Positions 55,550 through 64,000 of a stretch of 64,000 bases of DNA are shown here, piece by piece. The notes under the pieces were generated by a model. It saw only the letters and a program-made list of their open reading frames with translations. It was not told the origin of the DNA and made no database searches. The number at the start of each line of letters is the position of its first letter. The first letter of the stretch is position 1. The DNA is taken from assembly GCA_903934295.1 (NCBI GenBank), contig CAIZNI010000013.1, positions 102,888 through 166,887 on the forward strand, read 5' to 3'. The position numbers and the translations under genes are program-made. This DNA is from an uncultured beta proteobacterium. Lineage in GTDB: Bacteria > Pseudomonadota > Gammaproteobacteria > Burkholderiales > Burkholderiaceae_E.

Positions 55550-55874
55550 GGGCCGCCATTGTTGCGCTCAGGGTCGCGCGCCTGGAGCGCGGACTTTGCG
55601 CCGGGAGGGCGGACTCTATCAGAGCCCGGGGCGACGATCCGGGCGCACCAGCGTTGAACGCGGGTCCCTTACGCGGCGGATTGCGCACCGCAGCAATGCG
55701 GGCGTGCCGGCTGTGCCCTCACCTGGCGCACCGATAGCGGGCGTCGGAGGCGGATTCTGTCTGCCTGCGGCGCGATATGCCCACCTGGCACAAGGGTTGC
55801 TCTACAAAGCCTGTCGCCGCATCCATGCGATCGATCACCTCCCATCCAATCGGTCCCTCGACCCAGGAGCAAGA
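55550..55874. other. 325-bp divergent region before urtA
   Basis: No gene seen. It holds a sigma54 promoter (55786-55801) and three GCACC half-sites (55645, 55685, 55728) that could belong to NtrC sites, spaced about 40 bp apart. The leftward promoter for the LtaS-like gene was not identified. Confidence 0.6.
55786..55801 (+). promoter_or_regulatory. Sigma54 (RpoN) promoter of the urea locus
   Basis: TGGCAC-AAGGG-TTGCT, with GG at -24 and GC at -12, close to the consensus TGGCACG-N4-TTGCW. Transcription would start near 55812, 63 bp before the urtA ATG. It fits nitrogen (NtrC) control of urea uptake. Confidence 0.75.
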
Positions 55875-57125
55875 ATGACCCGTCGTCTATTTCTGAAGTC
55901 TGCCGCCGCCACCGCCGCCGTGTCGAGCGCTGGCCTGCCGTCCGCCTTCGCTCAGAGCAACACCATCAAGGTCGGCATCCTGCACTCGCTGTCGGGCACG
56001 ATGGCGATCTCGGAGACGGCGCTGAAGGACACCGCGCTGATGACCTTCGAAGAGATCAATGCCAAGGGTGGCATCCTCGGCAAGAAGATCGAGCCGGTGG
56101 TCGTCGACCCGGCCTCGAACTGGCCGCTGTTTGCCGAGAAGGCCCGCCAGCTGATCACCCAGGACAAGGTGGTCGCGGTGTTCGGCTGCTGGACCTCGGT
56201 GTCGCGCAAGTCGGTTCTGCCGGTCTTCAAGGAACTGAACAACCTGCTGTTCTATCCGGTTCAGTACGAGGGCGAAGAGCTTGAAAAGAATGTGTTCTAC
56301 ACCGGCGCGGCGCCCAACCAGCAGGCGATCCCGGCCACCGAATACCTGATGAGCAAGGAAGGCGGCGGCGCCAAGCGTTTCGTGCTCCTGGGCACCGACT
56401 ACGTCTACCCGCGCACGACCAACAAGATCCTGCGCGCCTTCCTGACCAGCAAGGGCGTGAAGGAGTCGGACATCGACGAGAAGTACACGCCGTTCGGCCA
56501 CAGCGATTACCAGACCATCGTGGCCGACATCAAGAAGTTCGCCGCCGGTGGCAAGACCTGCGTGATCTCGACGATCAACGGTGACTCGAACGTGCCGTTC
56601 TACAAGGAACTGGGCAACCAGGGCCTGAAGGCCAAGGATGTGCCGGTGGTGGCGTTCTCGGTCGGTGAAGAGGAACTGCGCGGCGTCGACACCAAGCCGC
56701 TGCTGGGTCACCTGGCCGCCTGGAACTACTTCATGTCGGTGAAGAACCCCGAGAACGAGGCCTTCGTCAAGAAGTATCGCGCCTACGCCAAGGCCAAGAA
56801 TCTGCCCAACGCCGACAAGGTGGTGACGAACGATCCGATGGAAGCGACCTATGTGGGCATCCACATGTGGAAGCAGGCCGTCGAGAAGGTCAAGACCACC
56901 GATGTCGACAAGGTCATCGAGGCAATGGGCGGCCAGAAATTCAAGGCGCCCTGCGGTTTTGAGCTGACGATGGACAAGACCAATCACCACCTGCACCGGC
57001 CGGTGATGATCGGTGAAATCCGCGGTGACGGTCAGTTCAACGTCGTGTACAAGTCCAAGGGCCCGGTCCGTGCGCAGCCCTGGAGCCCGTTCATTGCCGG
57101 CAACGAGAGCAAGCAGAAGATCTGA
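55875..57125 (+). CDS. urtA: Urea ABC transporter substrate-binding protein UrtA
   Basis: 416 residues from ATG 55875 with AGGAG before it. The signal has a twin-arginine type start (TRRLFLK) and ends SAFAQ. Mature protein is of the type-I periplasmic binding fold (VGILHSLSGTMAISE, KIEPVVVDPASNW, GCWTSVSRKSVLPVF, the last being typical of UrtA/FmdD). It captures urea for UrtBCDE. Followed by a terminator. Confidence 0.96.
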   Translation: MTRRLFLKSAAATAAVSSAGLPSAFAQSNTIKVGILHSLSGTMAISETALKDTALMTFEEINAKGGILGKKIEPVVVDPASNWPLFAEKARQLITQDKVVAVFGCWTSVSRKSVLPVFKELNNLLFYPVQYEGEELEKNVFYTGAAPNQQAIPATEYLMSKEGGGAKRFVLLGTDYVYPRTTNKILRAFLTSKGVKESDIDEKYTPFGHSDYQTIVADIKKFAAGGKTCVISTINGDSNVPFYKELGNQGLKAKDVPVVAFSVGEEELRGVDTKPLLGHLAAWNYFMSVKNPENEAFVKKYRAYAKAKNLPNADKVVTNDPMEATYVGIHMWKQAVEKVKTTDVDKVIEAMGGQKFKAPCGFELTMDKTNHHLHRPVMIGEIRGDGQFNVVYKSKGPVRAQPWSPFIAGNESKQKI

Positions 57126-57172
57126 TCCCGCCAGGGCGGATCGGTTCGGTTTTTCTCGGTAGTGGTGTTCAT

Positions 57173-57201
57173 GGCCGGGTCTGGTGCCCGGCCTTTTTTT
57201 T
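57173..57201 (+). terminator. Strong intrinsic terminator between urtA and urtB
   Basis: 7-bp stem GGCCGGG / CCCGGCC, 7-nt loop, then eight T. The best terminator in the window. It probably lets only part of the transcripts pass into urtBCDE-ure. Confidence 0.85.
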
Positions 57202-57228
57202 GTACTCGACGCAATGAGGGATGTACCG

Positions 57229-58884
57229 ATGAAAGCGGGTGACGGCGAGGGCGCGGATGACCGCGGTTCGGCGGACCGTCGATCGCCGGCGGCCACCGGT
57301 GTCCTGATGCGTCGTTTCCGTTTCGCGCTGATGGCGTTCGGGCTGTGGCTGGCGCAGGCATCCGGCGTGATGGCGCTGCCGTCGTCGATGATCGAACCGC
57401 TGGCCGGCGATGACGCCGAGGCGCGCAGCGCGGCGCTGGCGACCATCGTGGCCTCGGGTGACCCCCGGGTGGCGCGCGTGATCGAGGCGCTGGGCGACGG
57501 TCGCCTGCATTTCGAGAACGGCGCGGGCGTGCTGGTCGAGGACGGCAAGGCAATCCGGGTCGACACTGGCGCGGCGGTGGCCATGCCCAAGGGCGAGGCC
57601 ATCGTGGCCAATAACCGGTTGCGCTCGGAGATCGACGCGGCGCTGTCCGGTCTCAAACTGCTGGACCCCGATGCAAAGGTGCGGCTGGCGGCCGCCAAGG
57701 CACTGGCCGAGTCGGCCGAGCTCGCGCAACGCGCGGCGATCACCGCGGCGCTGGCCAAGGCCGAGCCCGCACTCCAGGTGTTCCTGACGGTGGCGCTGGC
57801 TCGGATCGACCTGGCCGACGAGGATCCGGCGAAACGCCTGGCGGCGGTGCGCGCCTTCGTGGGCAGCGACGACCCGCAGATCCGCAGCGTGCTGGCCGAG
57901 CGGCGAAAGGAAGAGTCTGATGCCGGCGTGAAGCGGGCGATCGACGAGACGCTGGCCGGGATCGCGGCCCGCATGGAGCGCTCCGAATGGATCGGACGGG
58001 TGCTGACCGGCATCTCGCTGGGCAGCGTGCTGCTGCTGGCGGCGCTCGGGCTGGCGATCACTTATGGGGTCATGGGCGTGATCAACATGGCCCATGGCGA
58101 ACTGCTGATGGTGGGCGCGTATGCAACCTACTTCACCCAGGGCTTTTTTCGCGCCTGGTTGCCGCAGTGGGTCGACTGGTATGTGGTGGCGGCGATCCCG
58201 GTGGCCTTCATCAGCGCCGGGCTGGTGGGGCTGGTGATCGAGCGCACGGTGATCCGATTCCTGTATGGCCGCGCGCTCGAGACACTGCTCGCGACCTTCG
58301 GGGTGTCGCTGCTGCTGTCGCAGGCGGCGCGCACGCTGTTCGGTGCCCAGAATGTCGAGTTGTCCAACCCGTCGTGGATGTCGGGCGGGCTGGAGATCAC
58401 CTCCACGCTGGTGCTGCCCTGGAACCGCATCGCGATCGTCGGTTTCTCGATCGCGGTGCTCGCGGTGGTCGCGTTCCTGCTGGTTCGCACCCGTCTGGGC
58501 CTGCATGTGCGCGCGGTGACCCAGAACCGGCGCATGGCCTCGTGCATTGGCGTGCCCACCGGGCGCACCGACGCGCTCGCTTTCGGGCTGGGATCGGGCA
58601 TCGCCGGGCTGGGCGGGGTCGCGCTGTCGCAGTTCAGCAATGTCGGGCCCGACATGGGCCAGGCCTACATCGTCGACAGCTTCATGGTGGTGGTGCTGGG
58701 TGGCGTGGGACAGTTGGCGGGGACGGTGATCGCCTCGTTCGGCCTGGGCGTGGTCAGCAAGTTCCTGGAGGGCTGGGCCGGCGCGGTCATCGCCAAGATC
58801 CTGGTGCTGGTGTTCATCATCATTTTCATCCAGCGGCGCCCCCAGGGGATGTTCGCGCTCAAGGGAAGGCAGGCAGACGCATGA
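57229..58884 (+). CDS. urtB: Urea ABC transporter permease UrtB
   Basis: 551 residues from ATG 57229, chosen for its GAGGG ribosome site 8 bp upstream. A second start, ATG 57307, is directly before the signal-like RRFRFALMAFGLWL helix but lacks a ribosome site. The periplasmic extension (about 50-265) is Ala-rich and HEAT-like, as is usual for UrtB. The C-terminal LivH-type permease has ALGLAITYGVMGVINMAHGELLM. Overlaps urtC (ATGA). Confidence 0.95.
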   Translation: MKAGDGEGADDRGSADRRSPAATGVLMRRFRFALMAFGLWLAQASGVMALPSSMIEPLAGDDAEARSAALATIVASGDPRVARVIEALGDGRLHFENGAGVLVEDGKAIRVDTGAAVAMPKGEAIVANNRLRSEIDAALSGLKLLDPDAKVRLAAAKALAESAELAQRAAITAALAKAEPALQVFLTVALARIDLADEDPAKRLAAVRAFVGSDDPQIRSVLAERRKEESDAGVKRAIDETLAGIAARMERSEWIGRVLTGISLGSVLLLAALGLAITYGVMGVINMAHGELLMVGAYATYFTQGFFRAWLPQWVDWYVVAAIPVAFISAGLVGLVIERTVIRFLYGRALETLLATFGVSLLLSQAARTLFGAQNVELSNPSWMSGGLEITSTLVLPWNRIAIVGFSIAVLAVVAFLLVRTRLGLHVRAVTQNRRMASCIGVPTGRTDALAFGLGSGIAGLGGVALSQFSNVGPDMGQAYIVDSFMVVVLGGVGQLAGTVIASFGLGVVSKFLEGWAGAVIAKILVLVFIIIFIQRRPQGMFALKGRQADA

Positions 58885-59990
58885 CGCCGTGGTCTCGACC
58901 GGTCCTGTCGCGTCCCGAGTGGACGACGGCACTGGCGGTGTTCGCGCTGATCGGCGTGCTGGTGCCGCTGGCCCATGTGCTGCTGCCCGAGACCAGCCCG
59001 CTGCGGCCCAGCACCTACGCGGTGACGCTGGTGGGCAAGATCCTGTGCTATGCCACGGTGGCGGTCGCGATGGACCTCATCTGGGGGTTCGCCGGCATTC
59101 TCTCGCTGGGGCATGGCCTGTTCTTCGCGCTCGGCGGTTATGCGTTCGGCATGTACCTGATGCGCCAGATCGGGCGCGACGGCAGCTACGGTGCCGAGCT
59201 GCCCGACTTCATGGTGTTTCTCGACTGGAAGCAGTTGCCCTGGTTCTGGCAGGGCTCCGACCAGTGGTGGTGGGCGATGCTGATGGTGCTGCTGGTGCCG
59301 GGTCTGCTCGCCTTCGTGTTCGGCTGGTTCGCGTTCCGCTCGCGCATCAAGGGCGTGTACCTGTCGATCGTGACGCAGGCGCTGACGTATGCCGCGATGC
59401 TGCTGTTCTTTCGCAACGAGACCGGCTTCGGCGGCAACAACGGCTTCACCGATTTCAAGCGCATCTTCGGGGTCTCGATCACGTCGCCGCAGACGCGCGC
59501 GGCGCTGCTGGCGGCGTCGGCGCTGTGTCTGCTGGGCGCCTTCGTGCTGTGTCGCTACCTGGTGCGCTCGAAGTTCGGCCGGGTGCTCGAGGCGATTCGG
59601 GACGCCGAGGCGCGCGTCATGTTCCTGGGTTACGACCCCTTGCCCTACAAGCTGGCGGCCTGGGTGATCTCCGCGCTGCTGTGCGCGGTGGCCGGTGCGC
59701 TGTACGTGCCGCAGGTCGGGATCATCAACCCGGGTGAAATGAGCCCGGCCAATTCGATCGAGATCGCGGTCTGGGTCGCGGTCGGCGGTCGCGGGACGCT
59801 GGTCGGTCCGATCGTCGGCGCCTTTCTGGTCAACCTCTCCAAGAGCTGGTTCACGCAGGCGTTCCCGCAGCTCTGGCTGTTCTTCCTGGGCCTGCTGTTC
59901 GTGATCGTCACGCTGGCGCTGCCGCGCGGTGTGGTGGGGCTGGTGGTGCAGTGGCGTGAGCGCCGCGCGGCGAAGGGAGTCTCCCGGTGA
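58881..59990 (+). CDS. urtC: Urea ABC transporter permease UrtC
   Basis: 369 residues from ATG 58881. LivM-type permease with MDLIWGFAGILSLGHGLFFALGGYAFGMYLM, FRSRIKGVYLSIVTQALTYA, NNGFTDF and VGGRGTLVGPIVGAF. It pairs with UrtB. Overlaps urtD by 4 bp. Confidence 0.96.
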   Translation: MTPWSRPVLSRPEWTTALAVFALIGVLVPLAHVLLPETSPLRPSTYAVTLVGKILCYATVAVAMDLIWGFAGILSLGHGLFFALGGYAFGMYLMRQIGRDGSYGAELPDFMVFLDWKQLPWFWQGSDQWWWAMLMVLLVPGLLAFVFGWFAFRSRIKGVYLSIVTQALTYAAMLLFFRNETGFGGNNGFTDFKRIFGVSITSPQTRAALLAASALCLLGAFVLCRYLVRSKFGRVLEAIRDAEARVMFLGYDPLPYKLAAWVISALLCAVAGALYVPQVGIINPGEMSPANSIEIAVWVAVGGRGTLVGPIVGAFLVNLSKSWFTQAFPQLWLFFLGLLFVIVTLALPRGVVGLVVQWRERRAAKGVSR

Positions 59991-60853
59991 GCGATTTTAT
60001 CGGCCGCCGGGCGCGGCCCGGCGAGGCGCAGGCGATGCGTGGCGAGGCCCGCGATGGCGACGGTGGCGCCAGCGGCGGCAGTCACCTGCTGGTGCCCGGC
60101 CAGATCGACGTCTCGCACAAGGTCATCCTGTACCTGGAAGGCGTGACGGTGTCCTTCGACGGCTTCAAGGCGCTCAACGAGTTGTCGCTGTCGATCGACA
60201 ATGGCGAGATGCGCGCGATCATCGGCCCCAACGGTGCCGGCAAGACGACGATGATGGACGTGATCACCGGCAAGACGCGGCCCGACGCGGGCAGGGTCTT
60301 CCTGGGGCAGACGATGGACCTCACGCGGATGAGCGAGGCGGCGATCGCGCGCGCCGGCATCGGGCGCAAGTTTCAGAAGCCGTCGGTGTTCGAACAGGCG
60401 ACGGTGCTGGAGAACCTGTGGCTGGCCTGTGAAGGCGCCAAGGGCTGGCTGCGTTCGCTGCGCGAGCGCATCGCCCCCGGTCAGCGCGAACGCATCGACG
60501 AGGTGATCGAGACGGTCGGTCTGGCCGATGCCCGCGACCGGCTGGCGGGATCGCTGTCGCACGGCCAGAAGCAGTGGCTCGAAATCGGCATGCTGCTGAT
60601 TCAGGGGCCCAAGCTGTTGCTGCTCGATGAGCCGGTGGCGGGCCTGAGCGACGAGGAGACCGAGCGCACCGCGGTGCTGCTGCGCCAGCTGGCCGGTCGT
60701 CACTCGGTGGTGGTCGTCGAGCACGACATGCATTTCGTCGAGCGGCTGGGCTGCCCGGTGACGGTGCTCCATCAGGGACGGGTGCTGGCCGAAGGCGACC
60801 TGGCGACGGTGCAGGCCGACGCCCGGGTCATCGAAGTGTATCTGGGGCGCTGA
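59987..60853 (+). CDS. urtD: Urea ABC transporter ATPase UrtD
   Basis: 288 residues from GTG 59987. LivG-type ATPase: GPNGAGKTTMMDVITGK, signature LSHGQKQWLEIGM, LLLLDEPVAGLSDEE. About 45 hydrophilic, Gly/Arg-rich residues precede the ATPase, longer than the core domain needs. Confidence 0.95.
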   Translation: MSDFIGRRARPGEAQAMRGEARDGDGGASGGSHLLVPGQIDVSHKVILYLEGVTVSFDGFKALNELSLSIDNGEMRAIIGPNGAGKTTMMDVITGKTRPDAGRVFLGQTMDLTRMSEAAIARAGIGRKFQKPSVFEQATVLENLWLACEGAKGWLRSLRERIAPGQRERIDEVIETVGLADARDRLAGSLSHGQKQWLEIGMLLIQGPKLLLLDEPVAGLSDEETERTAVLLRQLAGRHSVVVVEHDMHFVERLGCPVTVLHQGRVLAEGDLATVQADARVIEVYLGR

Positions 60854-60855
60854 CC

Positions 60856-61551
60856 ATGAGCCTGCTGGAAGTCGACAAGCTGTCCCAGGCCTATGGCGGC
60901 AGCCGCATCCTGCGCGAGGTCAGTTTCACCGCCGAGGCGGGTCAGGTGGTGGTGCTGCTCGGGCGCAACGGCGTGGGCAAGAGCACCCTGCTGCGCACCC
61001 TGATGGGCGTGCACCCGGCGCTGTCGGGGCAGGTGCGATTCGATGGCTGTCCGCTCGACGGTCTGCCCCCGCACCTGCGCGCGGCGGCCGGGATCGGCTA
61101 TGTGCCGCAGGGCCGCGAGATCTTCCCCCGGCTGACGGTCGAGGAGAACATGCGGGTCGGTTTCGCCACCGGGCGGCTGAGCCGGATCGATGACGAGATC
61201 TACGAGTTGTTCCCGGTGCTGGCCGAGATGCGGGCCCGGCGCGGCGGCGACCTGTCGGGCGGCCAGCAGCAGCAGTTGGCGATCGCGCGGGCGCTGTGCA
61301 CGCAGCCGCGCATGCTGCTGCTCGACGAGCCCACCGAGGGCATCCAGCCGTCGGTCATCAAGGACATCGGGCGGGTGATCCGGCGCCTGGCCCGCGACCG
61401 CGGCCTTTGCGTGCTGCTGGTCGAGCAGTACTACGACTTCGCCGCGGAACTGGCCGATGCCTATCTGGTGATGGAGCGGGGCGAGATCGTGGCGCGCGGG
61501 CCGGGTTCGGCGATGGCCGAGGACGGCGTTCGGCAGATGGTCTCGGTGTGA
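60856..61551 (+). CDS. urtE: Urea ABC transporter ATPase UrtE
   Basis: 231 residues. LivF-type ATPase: LGRNGVGKSTLLRTLMG, LSGGQQQQLAIARAL, LLLDEPTEGIQPSVI. Last gene of the transporter; ureD follows after a 72-bp gap. Confidence 0.96.
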   Translation: MSLLEVDKLSQAYGGSRILREVSFTAEAGQVVVLLGRNGVGKSTLLRTLMGVHPALSGQVRFDGCPLDGLPPHLRAAAGIGYVPQGREIFPRLTVEENMRVGFATGRLSRIDDEIYELFPVLAEMRARRGGDLSGGQQQQLAIARALCTQPRMLLLDEPTEGIQPSVIKDIGRVIRRLARDRGLCVLLVEQYYDFAAELADAYLVMERGEIVARGPGSAMAEDGVRQMVSV

Positions 61552-61619
61552 CCGTCGCGGCGGCGCTGCCGCTGCCGCTGCCCTGGCAGGGGCACACGCG
61601 CAGGCGCAAATCCTCTCCC

Positions 61620-61625
61620 TATAAT
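61620..61625 (+). promoter_or_regulatory. TATAAT at the ureD start (candidate -10)
   Basis: A perfect TATAAT overlaps the first possible ureD ATG (61624). No good -35 is seen at 17 bp. If used, it would give urease an own promoter and move ureD start to a GTG at 61648 or 61660. Confidence 0.35.
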
Positions 61626-62571
61626 GCCGGCTGCCGGACAACCCTGCGTGGAAACTGCCGTGTCACCCGATCCCTGGCCTGAAGAGCCTGCTGCCCGCGC
61701 CGCGCTGAGTGCCTACGGCGGCGGCTGGCGTGCGAGCCTGTCGGTCGGGATGGAGCGGGTGGCTGAACGCTGCGTGGCCGCGCGGGTCAGCCATGTCGGC
61801 CCGCTGCGCATCCAGAAGGTGCTGTGGCCGGAAGGCCCTTCGCTCGCGCATCTGATCCTGCTGCATCCGCCGTCGGGGCTTGCGGGTGGTGACTCGGTCG
61901 CGTTCGACCTCACGCTGGCCGAGGACTGCCGGGTGCTGTTGACGACCCCGGGTTCCGGGCGCTGGTATCGGGCCGATGCGCCAGCGTCGCAGACGGTGGC
62001 GGTCAGTGTTGGCGCGGGCGCCAGCCTCGAGTGGCTGCCCCAGGAGACCGTGTTGCACGACGGCGTGCTCGGACGCAGCCGCATGACGATCGATGTCGCG
62101 GCCGGTGCCGCGGCGCTGGGCCTGGAGGTGCTGGTGCTGGGGCGGCGCGCCAGCGGCGAGACGCTGACCCGGGCCGATTTCCGCAGCCACCTGACGCTGC
62201 GTCGCGAGGGCCGTCTGCTGCTGGCCGAGGCGGCGCGCGTGGGCGGTGCCGAGCGCGGCCCGGCGGCACTCGGGCAAGGCCATGTCAGCGGCCTTTTCTG
62301 GGCGGTGTCGCCACAGCCGATGGCGCCGGAACTCGTCGAGACGATCGAGGCGGCGCTGGATGAGGCGCTCGGCGCCGATGCGGTGGCCCGCGACCGTGGC
62401 GACGGCCAGGCGATCGGGGCTGCCTCACTGATTGATCCGCATCTGCTGCTGGTGCGCGCGGTGGGCTCTTCGCCCGAGCGCATCCGCGCGGCGCTGATGC
62501 GTGCCTGGGTGCTGTTGCGCCCGCTGCTGATCGGACGGGCGGCGGTGACGCCCCGAATCTGGATGACCTGA
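61624..62571 (+). CDS. ureD: Urease accessory protein UreD
   Basis: 315 residues from ATG 61624; GTG 61648 or 61660 are alternatives because homology begins only around ALSAYGGGWRASLSV. Family motifs: RVSHVGPLRIQKVLWPEG, LHPPSGLAGGDSVAF, LLTTPGSGRWYR and LEWLPQETVLHDG. UreD binds apo-urease and forms the channel for nickel delivery with UreF and UreG, which are outside this window. Confidence 0.95.
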   Translation: MPAAGQPCVETAVSPDPWPEEPAARAALSAYGGGWRASLSVGMERVAERCVAARVSHVGPLRIQKVLWPEGPSLAHLILLHPPSGLAGGDSVAFDLTLAEDCRVLLTTPGSGRWYRADAPASQTVAVSVGAGASLEWLPQETVLHDGVLGRSRMTIDVAAGAAALGLEVLVLGRRASGETLTRADFRSHLTLRREGRLLLAEAARVGGAERGPAALGQGHVSGLFWAVSPQPMAPELVETIEAALDEALGADAVARDRGDGQAIGAASLIDPHLLLVRAVGSSPERIRAALMRAWVLLRPLLIGRAAVTPRIWMT

Positions 62572-62637
62572 GGCGCGCCCGGCCCCCGGCGCACCTGCGA
62601 TCGACCCGAACGTCATTGAACACGGAGAACCCGACCC

Positions 62638-62940
62638 ATGGACCTGACCCCCCGCGAAAAAGACAAGCTGCTGATCTTCACCGCTTCGCTGCTGGCCGAA
62701 CGCCGGCTGGCGCGCGGCCTGCGGCTCAATCATCCCGAGGCGGTGGCGCTGATCAGCGCCGGCATCCTGGAGGGGGCCCGCGACGGGCGCAGCGTGGCCG
62801 AACTGATGTCGCTGGGCAAGACCTTCCTGCGCCGCGACCAGGTGATGGAGGGGATCGCGGAACTGATTGCCGAGATCCAGGTCGAGGCCACCTTTCCCGA
62901 CGGCACCAAGCTCGTCACCGTCCACCAGCCGATCGCCTGA
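62638..62940 (+). CDS. ureA: Urease subunit gamma
   Basis: 100 residues, exact family size: [63 protein letters not shown]. Separate from ureB, as in most bacteria. Confidence 0.98.
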   Translation: MDLTPREKDKLLIFTASLLAERRLARGLRLNHPEAVALISAGILEGARDGRSVAELMSLGKTFLRRDQVMEGIAELIAEIQVEATFPDGTKLVTVHQPIA

Positions 62941-62980
62941 GCGGCGTCGCAGCGACCCCAACCCCGAGGGAGATCCGAAC

Positions 62981-63355
62981 ATGATTCCAGGCGAGATCAT
63001 CGCCGCTGCCGGCGACATCGAGCTCAACGTCGGCCGGCGCAGCCTTCGCATCGAAGTGTCCAACACCGGTGACCGCCCGATCCAGGTCGGGTCGCACTAC
63101 CACTTCGCCGAAACCAACGCCGCGCTCGCCTTCGATCGTCAGGCCGCCCGCGGCATGCGACTGAACATCGCGGCCGGCACCGCGGTGCGTTTCGAGCCGG
63201 GCCAGTCGCGCACCATCGAGCTCGTCGATTTCGCGGGTCGTCGCGAGGTTTACGGTTTCAACGCGGCGGTGATGGGTCCGCTGGATTCGGCTGGCGCCCC
63301 GGCGTCGGCCCCTGCCGCGGCGGGCCCGTCCGCCGGTACCGGAGAACGCACATGA
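62981..63355 (+). CDS. ureB: Urease subunit beta
   Basis: 124 residues from ATG 62981. [33 protein letters not shown] and [15 protein letters not shown]. An Ala/Pro-rich tail of about 25 residues lengthens it. Overlaps ureC by 4 bp. Confidence 0.98.
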   Translation: MIPGEIIAAAGDIELNVGRRSLRIEVSNTGDRPIQVGSHYHFAETNAALAFDRQAARGMRLNIAAGTAVRFEPGQSRTIELVDFAGRREVYGFNAAVMGPLDSAGAPASAPAAAGPSAGTGERT

Positions 63356-64000
63356 AGATCTCCCGCCAAGCCTATGCCGAGATGTTCGGCCCGACCGTCG
63401 GCGACCGCGTGCGGCTGGCCGACACCGACCTGTTCGTCGAGGTCGAGCGCGACTTCACGATTTACGGCGAGGAAGTGAAGTTCGGCGGCGGCAAGGTCAT
63501 CCGCGACGGCATGGGTCAGTCGCAGGTGACCAGTGCCGGCTCGGTCGACACCATCATCACCAACGCCCTCATCATCGATCACTGGGGCATCGTCAAGGCC
63601 GACATCGGCATCCGCCACGGTCGGATCGCCGCGATCGGCAAGGGCGGCAACCCGGACATCCAGCCCGGGGTCGACATCGTCATCGGGCCCGGCACCGAGG
63701 TGATCGCCGGGGAGGGCATGATCGTCACCGCCGGCGGCATCGACACCCACATCCACTTCATCTGCCCGCAGCAGATCGACGAGGCGCTGATGTCGGGCAT
63801 CACCACGATGTTCGGCGGCGGCACCGGGCCGGCGACCGGCACCAACGCCACCACCTGCACGCCCGGTCCGTGGCACCTGGCCCGCATGCTCGAGGCCGCC
63901 GAAGGCCTGCCGATGAACCTGGGCTTCATGGGCAAGGGCAACGCGAGCCTGCCGGCAGCACTGGTCGAGCAGGTGAAGGCCGGGGCGATCGGGCTCAAGC
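63352..64000 (+). CDS. ureC: Urease subunit alpha (3' end outside window)
   Basis: The first 216 codons of the catalytic subunit (full size about 570). [22 protein letters not shown], the nickel-binding H133-I-H135 in GGIDTHIHF, and at the edge AGAIGLK, where K216 corresponds to the carbamylated Lys that bridges the two nickel ions. It hydrolyses urea to ammonia and carbamate. Confidence 0.98.
   Translation, partial: MKISRQAYAEMFGPTVGDRVRLADTDLFVEVERDFTIYGEEVKFGGGKVIRDGMGQSQVTSAGSVDTIITNALIIDHWGIVKADIGIRHGRIAAIGKGGNPDIQPGVDIVIGPGTEVIAGEGMIVTAGGIDTHIHFICPQQIDEALMSGITTMFGGGTGPATGTNATTCTPGPWHLARMLEAAEGLPMNLGFMGKGNASLPAALVEQVKAGAIGLK

Noticed and set aside
57987-58880. Possible long N-terminal extension of UrtC running through urtB
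   Set aside because: The frame is open only because of base composition. UrtB is coding there and UrtC homology begins at ATG 58881, which forms an ATGA overlap.

Overview
The window is GC-rich chromosomal DNA, almost fully coding, from a betaproteobacterium that I would place in or near Burkholderiales. The grounds are the gene order around fabF-mucD-lepA-lepB-rnc-era-recO-pdxJ-acpS-nagZ, a urtABCDE-ureDABC urea locus, HtpG, a czcCBA efflux set and a very high third-position GC. No species is claimed. No rRNA, CRISPR array, insertion sequence or prophage gene was seen.

Layout. 1-8.5 kb: end of a MalG-type sugar permease (cut by the left edge), a 3-hydroxyisobutyryl-CoA hydrolase-like gene, htpG behind a sigma32-type promoter, a gene joining a DNA-deoxyinosine glycosylase-like domain to a spermidine-synthase-like domain, a stand-alone GspE/PilB ATPase and a membrane diguanylate cyclase. 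8.5-11.5 kb: a leftward MoxR ATPase-VWA pair and two rightward small cytochromes c. 11.5-21.1 kb, all leftward: czcCBA metal efflux, then molybdenum-cofactor genes (moaA, fdhD, mobA, moeA). 21.2-36.2 kb: rne and rluC diverging, a HAD-Rieske fusion, sppA, an RsmI-like methyltransferase, maf/yceF, then yceD-rpmF-plsX-fabH-fabD-fabG-acpP-fabF. The order rne, rluC, yceF, yceD to fabF is the same as in E. coli, with three genes (HAD-Rieske, sppA, RsmI-like) between rluC and yceF. 36.2-48.8 kb: a small membrane protein, mucD, lepA, lepB, a DUF4845-type protein, rnc, era, recO, pdxJ, acpS, nagZ, uvrC, pgsA. 48.9-49.1 kb: tRNA-Gly(GCC) and tRNA-Cys(GCA). 49.2-55.5 kb, leftward: a Ugp-type glycerol-3-phosphate ABC transporter and an LtaS/OpgB-type phosphoglycerol-transferase-like protein. 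55.6-64 kb: the urea transporter urtABCDE and urease ureDABC, with ureC cut by the right edge exactly at the lysine that is carbamylated in ureases.

Most interesting signals: (i) two uncommon gene fusions (glycosylase/spermidine-synthase-like, HAD/Rieske); (ii) a 44-codon candidate small ORF made of six 18-bp repeats that exactly bridges pdxJ and acpS; (iii) a ugpB leader in which the Shine-Dalgarno lies in an 8-bp stem with a competing alternative stem; (iv) a near-perfect sigma54 promoter before urtA plus a strong terminator between urtA and urtB; (v) absence of rpoE-rseA-rseB between fabF and mucD; (vi) a long rne leader with a perfect 9-bp hairpin; (vii) a 20-bp perfect palindrome after uvrC. 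All calls come from reading the sequence; no database search was run.
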